Positions 1-8,553 of a stretch of DNA of 55,051 bases are shown here, piece after piece. Within the stretch, counting starts at the first letter, position 1. Every line of letters begins with the position of its first letter. The position numbers and the translations under genes are program-made. Below the pieces are notes generated by a model, which was not told the origin of the DNA, searched no databases, and saw only the letters and a program-made list of their open reading frames with translations. The stretch comes from Terrisporobacter othiniensis (GTDB taxonomy: Bacteria; Bacillota; Clostridia; Peptostreptococcales; Peptostreptococcaceae). The stretch lies in contig NZ_JWHR01000097.1 of assembly GCF_000808015.1 (NCBI RefSeq), forward strand, positions 1-55,051. Reading direction: 5' to 3'.

Positions 1-21
1 ATTTTTATAGTTATTACTTAA

Positions 22-28
22 TTCGACA
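22..28. promoter_or_regulatory. Candidate Spo0A box
   Basis: The heptamer TTCGACA is the complement of the Spo0A box core TGTCGAA. It lies about 90 bp before the exonuclease start at 122. A single heptamer can occur by chance, so this is only a candidate. Identical heptamers occur at 27663 and 55017. Confidence 0.35.
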
Positions 29-121
29 AAATCAAGAAGTGTCCTTTTATAAAGTGATAAATTATAATAATAAGTTTAATATGATATAATGAGTATCAGA
101 AAAATTTTTATGGAGGGCTAT

Positions 122-1045
122 ATGAATTTTATTGCCATAGATTTTGAAACAGCAAATGAAAAAAGAGCTTCTGCATGTTCTTTAGGTATTACTGTTGTAA
201 AAGATAACAAAATAATAGAAGAAAAATACTGGCTAATTAAGCCAAGGCCATTTAGGTTTGAATCAAGAAATATAATTATTCATGGAATTAGAGAAGAAGA
301 TGTAATTAATGAAAAAGAATTTGATGAGTTATGGGAAGAAATAAAACCTTACTTAGAAAATAATTTGGTCATAGCCCATAATGCATCTTTTGACTTTTCT
401 GTGCTTAGAAATACACTAGATCTTTATAATTTAGAGTATCCCAAATTAGATTATGCATGTACCTTAGTAGCCTCGAAATTATTTTATAAATATTTAAATA
501 ATCATAAGTTAAATACCGTTAATAGACATTTAGGATATAAATTTAATCACCATCATGCCAGTGCAGATGCTACTGCTGCAGCTAATATTTTTATAAATAT
601 TTCTGAAGAATTAAAATTGAATAGTATGGAAGATATAGCTGATATTGTAGGATTTAAGCTGGGATATATAGCTGACAATACTTATTCACCATGTAAAAAA
701 ATAAGAGAAGGCATTGTTTCAAAAAGATACAAGGATTATGAATGCGATAATAATGAAATTTCATTAGAAACTGATTATTTCAAAGATAAAGTAGTTGTAT
801 TTACAGGAGCACTCCATTCTATGAGTAGGGCTGAAGCAACTAAGCTTATTAATGATTTGGGAGGTATAACAAGGAATTCTGTAACCAAAAGAACTAATAT
901 TTTAATTACAAATGCTAAGGATATAGAAAATTTAAGTCCAAATCAAATGAGTAATAAGCTAAGAACGGCAGTTAATTATATGAATCAAGGTCAAGATTTA
1001 ATAATTATAGATGAAGAAAAATTTGAAGAATTACTAAGAACATAA
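122..1045 (+). CDS. DEDDh 3'-5' exonuclease with C-terminal BRCT domain
   Basis: Predicted 307-residue 3'-5' exonuclease of the DNA polymerase III epsilon type. The N-terminal RNase T fold shows the DEDDh motifs: D7 and E9 in AIDFE, IAHNASFDF with D91, and H144/D149 in HHASAD. A BRCT domain fills roughly residues 222-307 and starts with VVVFTG. This exonuclease-BRCT fusion is common in Firmicutes and is probably used in DNA repair rather than as the replicative proofreader. The start at 122 is chosen because GGAGGG sits just upstream; an in-frame ATG at 89 has no ribosome binding site and would add 11 residues. A TATAAT at 85-90 is a plausible -10 box. Confidence 0.9.
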   Translation: MNFIAIDFETANEKRASACSLGITVVKDNKIIEEKYWLIKPRPFRFESRNIIIHGIREEDVINEKEFDELWEEIKPYLENNLVIAHNASFDFSVLRNTLDLYNLEYPKLDYACTLVASKLFYKYLNNHKLNTVNRHLGYKFNHHHASADATAAANIFINISEELKLNSMEDIADIVGFKLGYIADNTYSPCKKIREGIVSKRYKDYECDNNEISLETDYFKDKVVVFTGALHSMSRAEATKLINDLGGITRNSVTKRTNILITNAKDIENLSPNQMSNKLRTAVNYMNQGQDLIIIDEEKFEELLRT

Positions 1046-1159
1046 AAATCATATAAAAGAGAGACTTTGAGCAAAACTATTTATGAATATTTCCTATATA
1101 AGTGGTATAAGGCTCGTAAATTCTTTGTTAGTAGATATCTATATAGTTATAATAAATAT

Positions 1160-1206
1160 ATATTGTTGACAATATAAATGAAAAAAAAATTTTATTGTTA
1201 ACAATA
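1160..1206 (+). promoter_or_regulatory. Promoter overlapped by two palindromic operator-like sites
   Basis: Two related palindromes lie in the 234-bp gap before the SulP gene: ATATTGT-TG-ACAATAT at 1160-1175 and TATTGTTAACAATA at 1193-1206, centres 32 bp apart (about three helical turns). The first contains a perfect -35 TTGACA (1167-1172). The second overlaps the area where the -10 should lie (TTTTAT, 1190-1195, 17-bp spacing). The shape TTGT-N2-ACAA resembles GntR-family operators; that assignment is inference. Confidence 0.5.
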
Positions 1207-1279
1207 TTTTTTTGATTTTATTATTTTCTAAGAGTATTATACAAAAGGACAAAGTTTTAGGGGGAGGAAATATAATAAA

Positions 1280-2545
1280 ATGTCGCCAAAGTTATTAACA
1301 ATGTTTAGAAATGATGAAATAAGTAGTGAAAAAATAAAAAAAGATATAATAGCTGGATTTATAGTAGCAATAATAGCGCTGCCACTATCCATAGCTCTAG
1401 CTATATCATCAGGAGTATCACCAGAAAAAGGTCTTATTACTGCTATATTTGCTGGATTTATTATATCTTTTTTAGGTGGTAGTAAGGTACAAATAGGAGG
1501 TCCTACAGGGGCTTTTGTAGTAATAGTCTATGGTATTGTAAAAAATCACGGTATTGATGGGCTTATTATTGCAACAATAATGTCAGGAATAATATTGGTT
1601 ATTATGGGTATGTTGAAACTAGGGAATCTGATAAAATACGTGCCTCATACAGTAACAGTAGGGTTTACAAGCGGTATAGCAGTTACTTTGCTTATAACAC
1701 AAATAAAGGATTTATTAGGTTTAGATATAAATGACGTTCCTGCAGAAGCTTTACATAAAATAGTAGCTTATATAGAAAATATAAATAGTTTTCATATAAT
1801 TACATTTTTAATAGGAATTGTATGTATATTGATAATGATTTATTGGCCAAAAGTAAATAAAAGTGTACCAGCATCTATAGTTGCTTTAGTATTTGCAACA
1901 TTAGTTGTAAAAACATTTCGTTTAAATGTTGATACAATTGGAAGTTTATATTCTGATATATCATCAACTATACCAATGCCAATCATACCGAAAATTAGTA
2001 TGGATAAAATAATTTTACTTATTCAGCCAGCCATAACCATAGCAGTTTTGGCCTCAATTGAATCACTACTATCTTGTGTTGTTGCGGATAAAATGATAGG
2101 TGATAAACATGACTCAAATAGTGAACTTGTGGCACAAGGAATTGGAAATATTGTATCAGCTTTGTTTGGAGGTATACCAGCAACAGGTGCTATAGCAAGA
2201 ACAGCTGCAAATGTGAGAAATGGAGGAAGAAGTCCCATATCAGGAATGGTACATGCCATAACACTTCTTTTAATTATGATACTATTAATGCCACTAGCAA
2301 AAATGATTCCAATGACAGTTTTATCTGCCATATTAATAATAGTTTCTTATAACATGGGTGAGTGGAAAGAAATGAAGGAAATGATGAACTTACCTAAAAT
2401 AGAAGTAATCGTTCTTTTAGCTACATTTATACTAACAATAGTATTTGATTTAGTTGTAGCCATACTAGTTGGTATGAGTATACATTTAATTTCTGTTTTA
2501 ATTATAAATAATAGAAAAGATAAAACTATTGAAGATGTTGCTTAA
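1280..2545 (+). CDS. SulP-family anion transporter without STAS domain
   Basis: A 421-residue, strongly hydrophobic protein of the SulP (SLC26) family of proton- or sodium-coupled anion transporters. The N-terminal signature AGFIVAIIALPLSIALAI, the GGSKVQIGGPTGAF segment and the later GGIPATGAIARTAANVRNGG segment are typical. About ten to twelve membrane segments are visible. The protein ends right after the last helix and lacks the cytoplasmic STAS domain that most SulP proteins carry, so it may be a short form. The substrate (sulfate, bicarbonate or a dicarboxylate) cannot be told. A GGGGAGG ribosome site precedes the ATG by about 12 nt. It is a single-gene unit with a terminator behind it. 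Confidence 0.88.
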   Translation: MSPKLLTMFRNDEISSEKIKKDIIAGFIVAIIALPLSIALAISSGVSPEKGLITAIFAGFIISFLGGSKVQIGGPTGAFVVIVYGIVKNHGIDGLIIATIMSGIILVIMGMLKLGNLIKYVPHTVTVGFTSGIAVTLLITQIKDLLGLDINDVPAEALHKIVAYIENINSFHIITFLIGIVCILIMIYWPKVNKSVPASIVALVFATLVVKTFRLNVDTIGSLYSDISSTIPMPIIPKISMDKIILLIQPAITIAVLASIESLLSCVVADKMIGDKHDSNSELVAQGIGNIVSALFGGIPATGAIARTAANVRNGGRSPISGMVHAITLLLIMILLMPLAKMIPMTVLSAILIIVSYNMGEWKEMKEMMNLPKIEVIVLLATFILTIVFDLVVAILVGMSIHLISVLIINNRKDKTIEDVA

Positions 2546-2566
2546 TATATAAAATTATATGAAATT

Positions 2567-2629
2567 AAAAGCATTTATTATAAAATAAGATTATTTAATA
2601 ATTGATTTTCATATGATAAATGCTTTTTT
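2567..2629 (+). terminator. Terminator after SulP gene
   Basis: Stem AAAAGCATTTAT (2567-2578) pairs with ATAAATGCTTTT (2616-2627) and runs into a U tract. The loop is long (37 nt), so efficiency is uncertain. Confidence 0.6.
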
Positions 2630-2639
2630 TAAATATGTA

Positions 2640-2670
2640 TTGACTCTATACTTACAATAGACTTTATAAT
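2640..2670 (+). promoter_or_regulatory. MerR-type promoter of the MATE gene
   Basis: -35 TTGACT (2640-2645) and a perfect -10 TATAAT (2665-2670) are separated by 19 bp, the overlong spacing typical of MerR-activated promoters. Inside the spacer lies the inverted repeat TCTAT-N7-ATAGA (2645-2661), extendable to 7-bp arms with one mismatch. A MerR-family gene follows the MATE gene at 4130. Confidence 0.7.
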
Positions 2671-2701
2671 ATACCTTAGTATTTTAACAGGAGGTATTAA
2701 T

Positions 2702-4045
2702 ATGGTTACAGAATTTTTAAGTTATGCAATACCATCTTCTTTGGCCAACTTTATTTCGTCATTATATACAGTAATAGATGGGATATTTGTAGGTCAAGGT
2801 GTTGGTGATACGGCGCTAGCTGCCGTAAATATAGTACTTCCTTTTACTGTCGTATTATTTGGTATAGCAAATATGTTAGCAGTAGGTGGAGGAGCATTAG
2901 TATCGAAAAATGTTGGTGCTAATAATATAGATAAAGCAGTAAATATATTTAGGCAGGTAATGAAATTATTATTAATTATATGTATAGTTACAACTGTGAT
3001 TTGTGTTGCATTTCCAGAGCAAATTGTTAGGATGTTAGGAGCAACAGATAATTTAGCTCCTATGGCAACAGATTATTTAAGATTTTATGCAATTTTCTGC
3101 ACACCAAACTTAGTAGGTATAGTATTAAATTCATTTGTTAGAAATGATAACAGACCAAAGCTTGCCATGGTTTCTACTATAGCAGGGGCAATTACTAACA
3201 TTGTACTTGACTATGTATTTATTTTCCCATTACATATGGGCATAAAAGGAGCGGCTATAGCTACAGGTCTAGGACAAATAGTTACAGTTTCAATACTTCT
3301 TCCTCACTTTATAAGAAAAAGAGGTATCTTAAGTTTTGGTAATGCACCATTAATTATGGAAAGTATAAAAAATGTATCAAACATAGGATTCCCATCATTC
3401 TTAGGTCAAGCAAGTTTTTCTATAATAGTATTTTTACACAATATGGCCTTTACTAATTATATGGGAGAAATAGGAATATCAACTTATAGTATAATCAATT
3501 ATATAACAACAAATATATACATGGTTCTACTTGGATTGACTTTTGGTGCACAACCACTTATAAGTTACAATTTTGGTAGAAAAGATAAAGAAAAGATGTT
3601 AGGCTTTTATAAAATAAATTGTAAGTCATCTTTAGTAGTTAGTATAGGGGCTGCTGTTATATGTTATGTTTTTGGACCACAAATAGTAGGAATATTTACA
3701 ACTGATCCTAAAATTGCAGAGATGGCATATAATGGTTTAAAAATAGCTTGTTTAGCCTATATAATAGGAAGTATAAATCTGGATACAGTAGTTTATTATC
3801 AAGCATTAGAAATGCCTAAGTTTTCAAACTTAATAGGCATATTAAGGTCTATGGTATTTTTACCAATATGCTTATATGTATTACCTAAAATATTTGGATT
3901 AAATGGTATATGGGCAAGTGTTTTAGTATCAGAGTCATTAACATTTATACTTATGTTTATAATAGCTAATGTTAAGAAATATACAGATATTGTTATAAAT
4001 AAAGATAAAAAACTAGAACCGCTTGAAGAAGTGGCTACTATGTAG
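2702..4045 (+). CDS. MATE-family multidrug efflux transporter
   Basis: A 447-residue, twelve-helix MATE transporter exporting cationic drugs or metabolites by sodium or proton antiport. The first half shows IPSSLANFISSLYTVIDGIFVGQGVG and the conserved VGGGALVSKNVGAN; the second half repeats the fold with LTFGAQPLISYNFG. AGGAGG precedes the ATG at good spacing. Expression probably responds to the MerR-family protein encoded next, because the promoter has the 19-bp spacer and central dyad such activators use. A strong terminator separates the two genes. It is distant from the second MATE protein in this window (25488), so this is not a recent duplicate. Confidence 0.92.
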   Translation: MVTEFLSYAIPSSLANFISSLYTVIDGIFVGQGVGDTALAAVNIVLPFTVVLFGIANMLAVGGGALVSKNVGANNIDKAVNIFRQVMKLLLIICIVTTVICVAFPEQIVRMLGATDNLAPMATDYLRFYAIFCTPNLVGIVLNSFVRNDNRPKLAMVSTIAGAITNIVLDYVFIFPLHMGIKGAAIATGLGQIVTVSILLPHFIRKRGILSFGNAPLIMESIKNVSNIGFPSFLGQASFSIIVFLHNMAFTNYMGEIGISTYSIINYITTNIYMVLLGLTFGAQPLISYNFGRKDKEKMLGFYKINCKSSLVVSIGAAVICYVFGPQIVGIFTTDPKIAEMAYNGLKIACLAYIIGSINLDTVVYYQALEMPKFSNLIGILRSMVFLPICLYVLPKIFGLNGIWASVLVSESLTFILMFIIANVKKYTDIVINKDKKLEPLEEVATM

Positions 4046-4053
4046 TTATAATG

Positions 4054-4084
4054 AGGACATTAATATATATTAATGTCCTTTTTA
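4054..4084 (+). terminator. Terminator after MATE gene
   Basis: Perfect 12-bp stem AGGACATTAATA (4054-4065) with TATTAATGTCCT (4068-4079), followed by Ts. Confidence 0.85.
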
Positions 4085-4129
4085 ACATAGGTCATTAATT
4101 TCTACAAAAGTAATTTTGGAGGTGAAAAT

Positions 4130-4951
4130 ATGGGTAAGTACTTATCTATTGGACAAATGGGAAGATTAAACAATTTATCAGTACAAACATTAAGACATTA
4201 TGAAAAAGTAGGAATACTCAAACCTTCTTATATAAATGAAGATACAGGATATAGATATTATTCTATGAAAGATTTTAATACTATAGATTTAATAAAACAA
4301 TGCAAGGCTATGGGATTATCTTTAGAAGAAATAAAAGAAGTTACTAATAACTATACATCTCTAGAATCAATTGTTGATATACTGGGAAAACAAAAGAAAA
4401 TAATATCAGAAAAAATAAAAGAATTAGAAAATATAAAAAATAAGGTAGAATCTTTGGAAGATAAAATAAAAGTATCTTTGAATAAAGGTATAAATAAAGT
4501 TTTCATAAAATATAATGAGGAAAGAAAATTTATTCAGTATAACTTTACTGATCGTTTTTCTGATGAATTTGAAATTAATTTGAGAAAAATTCTTTTAGAA
4601 GTAGAAAGAGATTATGAAAATGTTAATGCAGAAATAGCTTTTACCATATCTTATGAAGATGTGAAAAGAGAAGGTAAGGCAGAGTGCAAAAATGTAATGA
4701 TTAATCTTGGAGAAAAAGTGTCTTATGAAGATGATAAAATAATATCTATGGAAAAAGGAGATTATTTGACAATGTATTTTGATGATACTTATAGAGACTC
4801 AGGAAAATACTATGATGTGATTATGGAATACATAGAAAGTAATAATATAAAAACTGTTGGAGATTTCAACGAAATATATATAATGACAAGGGTAGGAAAT
4901 GACGGAAGAGAGAAATCTCTTGGGCAAATAGAAATTTTAATACAAAATTAA
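4130..4951 (+). CDS. MerR-family transcriptional regulator (BmrR-like)
   Basis: A 273-residue regulator. Residues 4-75 form the MerR winged-helix domain (LSIGQMGRLNNLSVQTLRHY, then YYSMKDF). Residues 77-115 form the dimerising coiled coil. The C-terminal 150 residues look like a GyrI/BmrR-type ligand-binding domain, for example YLTMYFDDTYRDSGKYYDVI. Proteins of this build bind cationic drugs and untwist promoters with 19-bp spacers. The MATE gene upstream has exactly such a promoter, so it is the likely target; the link is inference. GGAGGTG lies at good distance from the ATG. Confidence 0.88.
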   Translation: MGKYLSIGQMGRLNNLSVQTLRHYEKVGILKPSYINEDTGYRYYSMKDFNTIDLIKQCKAMGLSLEEIKEVTNNYTSLESIVDILGKQKKIISEKIKELENIKNKVESLEDKIKVSLNKGINKVFIKYNEERKFIQYNFTDRFSDEFEINLRKILLEVERDYENVNAEIAFTISYEDVKREGKAECKNVMINLGEKVSYEDDKIISMEKGDYLTMYFDDTYRDSGKYYDVIMEYIESNNIKTVGDFNEIYIMTRVGNDGREKSLGQIEILIQN

Positions 4952-5064
4952 TTAATCTAACAAATAAGTCGAAAACTAGAAATAAAAAGATAACTTATTA
5001 AATATTATACTTAAATGATTATGATACTTACTAGTAGTGTATATAATACATATAAGCATCTATT

Positions 5065-5084
5065 TATATAGTACAAACTATATA
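5065..5084 (+). promoter_or_regulatory. Perfect 8-4-8 inverted repeat
   Basis: TATATAGT-ACAA-ACTATATA lies between a TATAAT (5043-5048) and the ribosome site of the gene at 5117. Position and symmetry suit an operator, but the sequence is AT-rich and no regulator is next to it. Confidence 0.35.
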
Positions 5085-5116
5085 TTAAAGTAAAGCGTTA
5101 GTAGGGAGGTGTTTTC

Positions 5117-5746
5117 TTGGGAAATAAAAGAAAGTATATATTTATAATATCAATAATTTTTTTATTAATAAGTTTATTTTTCCTAGGCAGTTTTGAATGG
5201 AAAAGTATAAATAATAAAAATTCTAAGATAGATATAGATGTGGATACAAATTTAAATTTACCTCAAAATCAAATAGAATATCTACAGTCTTTAGTAGGTT
5301 TAGAATCCAAAAATATGAAAATATTAGACAATCCTTTAAGAGTAGAGGGAAGTTTTTATATACCTGAAGATACTATATTAAGTTATATTAATCATTATTT
5401 AAAAAATTCAAATAATAAAGATATTGAAAATGTACAAGTTACAATTAATAAAAATGGCTTAACTATTGGAGGTCAATATAAACTTCTTGCATATCTTAAA
5501 ACACCTATTGATATAGATGTATTACCTACATTAACTGAAGATAATGATTTAAGACTTAATTTAAAAGATATAAGGTTGTTAAATCTAAGCTTGAACAATG
5601 ATATTATTGATGCTATTGTAGATAGCTGGTTTTCTGATATGGATAATGTTACTGTGGACAAGGGAGATATTATAATAGATAAAGGTTTTTTTGAGAATAA
5701 AAATAAAAATAAATTAGTTTATGGTTATTTTTATTCTCAAAACTAA
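5117..5746 (+). CDS. Membrane-anchored protein of unknown function
   Basis: I do not recognise this 209-residue protein with confidence. Residues 6-28 form one membrane segment (YIFIISIIFLLISLFFLG) without a lipobox, so the rest should lie outside the cell. The outer part alternates beta-strand-like stretches (VQVTINKNGLTIGGQYKL, LRLNLKDIRLLNLSL), which recalls YpmS/DUF2140 or other lipid-binding beta-clamp proteins; that is weak inference. The start is TTG at 5117, fixed by GGGAGGT seven bases upstream; no ATG fits. It stands alone between the MerR gene and rubrerythrin. Confidence 0.6.
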   Translation: MGNKRKYIFIISIIFLLISLFFLGSFEWKSINNKNSKIDIDVDTNLNLPQNQIEYLQSLVGLESKNMKILDNPLRVEGSFYIPEDTILSYINHYLKNSNNKDIENVQVTINKNGLTIGGQYKLLAYLKTPIDIDVLPTLTEDNDLRLNLKDIRLLNLSLNNDIIDAIVDSWFSDMDNVTVDKGDIIIDKGFFENKNKNKLVYGYFYSQN

Positions 5747-5859
5747 AACATAATATTAGATAATAAGATTGATTTTTAGTAGAATATAAAATTAAATAAT
5801 TTATGTATAAACTTCTAAAATTAGGATAATGTAATAAAAAAGATTTAGGAGGTTATATA

Positions 5860-6450
5860 ATGGATTTTAAAAATAGTAAAACAAAGGATAATCTTATGCG
5901 TGCATTTGCAGGTGAATCACAAGCAAGAAACAGATATTTATTTGCAGCGTCACAGGCAAAGAAAGAAAAACTACATGTAATACAAGCTGTATTTGAATAT
6001 ACTGCTGACCAAGAAAGAGCTCATGCAAAGGTATATTATGATCATCTTAAAGAATTAGCTGGAAGTAATATTAGTGTAGATGGAAGTTATCCAGTAGATA
6101 TTTATGATAATATAGTACAGCTTCTCCGTGCAGCACAACATAATGAATATGAAGAGCATGATGATGTTTATACAAAATTTGCAGAAATAGCAGAACAAGA
6201 AGGATTTAAAGCAGTTGCTTACTCTTTCAAAAAAATAGCGGAGATAGAAAAAACTCATGGAGATAGATTTGGGAAATTTGCTGACTATATTGAAGAAGGA
6301 AAATTATTTTTAAATGATGAGAAAACAGAGTGGCTATGCTTAAACTGTGGTCATATACATAATTCAATAGAAGCTCCAAAATCTTGTCCAGTATGTAATC
6401 ATCCTCAAGGATTTTTCATTCGATTAGGAATGTCTCCTTTTAATCAATAG
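5860..6450 (+). CDS. Rubrerythrin
   Basis: A 196-residue non-haem iron peroxidase that reduces hydrogen peroxide in the anaerobic cytoplasm. The N-terminal ferritin-like four-helix bundle carries the di-iron ligands in LMRAFAGESQARNRY, EYTADQERAHAKVY and KIAEIEKTHGDRF. The C-terminal rubredoxin-type domain has CLNCGH and CPVC, which bind the single iron. The length matches classical rubrerythrin. AGGAGG lies upstream of the ATG. It is a monocistronic unit closed by a terminator, which suits a stand-alone oxidative-stress gene. Placement just before CO dehydrogenase is probably coincidental. Confidence 0.95.
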   Translation: MDFKNSKTKDNLMRAFAGESQARNRYLFAASQAKKEKLHVIQAVFEYTADQERAHAKVYYDHLKELAGSNISVDGSYPVDIYDNIVQLLRAAQHNEYEEHDDVYTKFAEIAEQEGFKAVAYSFKKIAEIEKTHGDRFGKFADYIEEGKLFLNDEKTEWLCLNCGHIHNSIEAPKSCPVCNHPQGFFIRLGMSPFNQ

Positions 6451-6460
6451 TATTAATAAA

Positions 6461-6493
6461 AAATAGATAAACTTTTAGCTTATCTATTTTTTT
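6461..6493 (+). terminator. Terminator after rubrerythrin
   Basis: AAATAGATAA (6461-6470) pairs with TTATCTATTT (6480-6489), followed by Ts. Confidence 0.75.
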
Positions 6494-6516
6494 GTGGAAA
6501 AAATTACTAAAAATGT

Positions 6517-6546
6517 TTGATGAAAATTTTTCCAGGTATATATAAT
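6517..6546 (+). promoter_or_regulatory. Sigma-A promoter of the cooS operon
   Basis: TTGATG (6517-6522), an 18-bp spacer and TATAAT (6541-6546). The transcript would carry a leader of roughly 100 nt before cooS. Confidence 0.55.
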
Positions 6547-6651
6547 AATAAGAAATTGTTAAATAATAAATTATCAGAACATTACTCGAATCACTAGACA
6601 TTTCTCAGAATATGAAAATTTAATTAAATATTATTTTTAGGGGGAGTTAAA

Positions 6652-8553
6652 ATGGATTGTAATAGTTGTAGAATGTGTAAAAGTGCAGATGAAAGATTAG
6701 AAAGTTTCGTAGCAAGTAAGGAGTTTGACACAGCATTTCATAGAACTGAAACTCAAAAACAAAAATGTGGATTTGGTTTACAAGGCGTTTGTTGTAGACT
6801 CTGTTCAAATGGGCCATGTAGAATAACGCCTAAATCACCAAAAGGAATTTGTGGAGCAGATGCAGATACAATAGTTGGTAGAAACTTTTTAAGAGCGGTT
6901 GCATCAGGATCAGCATGTTATATTCACGTAGTGGAAAATACAGCTTTAAATTTAAAACATGTAGGAGAAACAAAGGGAATAATTAAAAGTGAAAAAGCAC
7001 TAAATCATTTAGCAGAAAAATTGGGAATAGAGGTTGATGATAAATACGAAAAATGTGTTAAAGTTGCAGACGCTGTTCTAAATGATTTATATAAACCTAG
7101 ATTTAATAAAATGGAACTTGTTGAAAAAATAGGATATGGACCAAGAGTTGAAAAATGGAAAGAGTTAGGAATAATGCCTGGTGGTGCTAAATCAGAAGTA
7201 TTTGATGGGGTAGTAAAATCATCAACTAACTTAAACTCAGACCCAGTAGATATGCTAATGAGTTGCTTAAGCCTTGGAATTTCAACAGGTCTTTATGGAT
7301 TAACTCTTACAAACCTTATTAATGACATAATGCTAGGTGATCCAGTTATAAGAATGGCACCAGTAGGATTTAGAGTAATAGATGAAGATTATATAAACAT
7401 AATGATTACAGGACACCAACACTCAACATTTACATCATTCCAAGAAAAATTAAAACAGCCAGAAGTTGTAGAACTAGCAAAATCTGTGGGAGCAAAAGGA
7501 TTTAGATTAGTAGGATGTACATGTGTAGGTCAAGACTTACAACTTAGAGGAGAGCATTATCAAGAAATATTTGCTGGTCATGCTGGAAATAACTTTACAA
7601 GTGAGGCAGTATTATCAACAGGTGCAATAGATATGATAGTTTCAGAATTTAATTGTACAATACCAGGACTTGAACCAATAGCAGATGAATTAAAAGTTAA
7701 AATGATATGTCTTGATGATGTGGCTAAAAAGAAAAATGCAGAATATGTTTATTTAGATAGAAATAAATACGATGAAATAGATACAAAATTAATAAATGAA
7801 GCTTTAGAACCTTATAAAAATAGAAGAAGTGAAGTTAAAATAGATATACCAAAAGATCATGGATTTGAACAATCTTTAACAGGTGTTAGTGAAAAGAACT
7901 TAAAAGAATTTTTAGGAGATTCATGGAAGCCATTAGTAGATTTAATAGCTGATGGAACAATAAAAGGTGTGGCTGCAATAGTTGGATGTTCAAACATGAC
8001 AGCTGGAGGACACGACATTAATACTGTTGAATTAACTAAGGAATTAATTAAGAGAGACATAATAGTTTTATCAGCAGGATGTTCAACTGGAGGTCTAGAA
8101 AATGTAGGATTAATGTCACCAGGAGCGGAAGAATTAGCTGGAGAAAATTTAAAAGCAGTATGTAAGAAATTAGGTATACCACCAGTATTAAACTTTGGTC
8201 CATGTTTAGCAATAGGTAGACTTGAAATAGTAGCAACAGAACTAGCAGCATACCTAGGAATAGATTTACCACAATTACCACTAGTACTTTCTGCACCACA
8301 ATGGTTAGAAGAACAAGCGTTAGCTGATGGAGCTTTTGGTTTAGCCTTAGGCCTTCCTCTACATTTAGCACTTCCTCCATTTATAACAGGAAGTAAGTTA
8401 GTAACAGAAGTTTTAACAGAGGGATTAAAAGATATAACAGGAGGCCATGTAATAGTAAACCCAGACCCTAAATCAACTGCAGATCAATTAGAAGAAATAA
8501 TAATTGATAGAAGAGTAAAACTAGGGTTAAAGGATGTGGAAGTTTATGCATAG
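6652..8553 (+). CDS. cooS: Anaerobic Ni-CO dehydrogenase catalytic subunit
   Basis: A 633-residue monofunctional carbon monoxide dehydrogenase that interconverts CO and CO2. The N-terminus holds the electron-transfer cysteines: C39 and C47 for the subunit-bridging D cluster, then C48, C51, C56 and C67 for the B cluster. The Ni-Fe C cluster site is visible as H257 (GHQHS), C291 (GCTCVGQ), C335 (EFNCTIPG), C446 (VGCSN), C477 (SAGCS) and C518 (GPCLAIGR). All expected ligands are present, so the enzyme should be active. No acsB or acetyl-CoA synthase subunit is nearby. It overlaps the ferredoxin gene by 8 nt, and with the following oxidoreductase forms a three-gene operon. Confidence 0.95.
   Translation: MDCNSCRMCKSADERLESFVASKEFDTAFHRTETQKQKCGFGLQGVCCRLCSNGPCRITPKSPKGICGADADTIVGRNFLRAVASGSACYIHVVENTALNLKHVGETKGIIKSEKALNHLAEKLGIEVDDKYEKCVKVADAVLNDLYKPRFNKMELVEKIGYGPRVEKWKELGIMPGGAKSEVFDGVVKSSTNLNSDPVDMLMSCLSLGISTGLYGLTLTNLINDIMLGDPVIRMAPVGFRVIDEDYINIMITGHQHSTFTSFQEKLKQPEVVELAKSVGAKGFRLVGCTCVGQDLQLRGEHYQEIFAGHAGNNFTSEAVLSTGAIDMIVSEFNCTIPGLEPIADELKVKMICLDDVAKKKNAEYVYLDRNKYDEIDTKLINEALEPYKNRRSEVKIDIPKDHGFEQSLTGVSEKNLKEFLGDSWKPLVDLIADGTIKGVAAIVGCSNMTAGGHDINTVELTKELIKRDIIVLSAGCSTGGLENVGLMSPGAEELAGENLKAVCKKLGIPPVLNFGPCLAIGRLEIVATELAAYLGIDLPQLPLVLSAPQWLEEQALADGAFGLALGLPLHLALPPFITGSKLVTEVLTEGLKDITGGHVIVNPDPKSTADQLEEIIIDRRVKLGLKDVEVYA

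Noticed and set aside
6556..6573. Rex operator upstream of cooS
   Set aside because: TTGTTAA is present but the second half (TAAATTA) matches TTAACAA at too few positions.
8048..8380. Minus-strand 110-codon frame inside cooS
   Set aside because: Leucine-rich shadow frame of the conserved cooS sequence, with no ribosome site.
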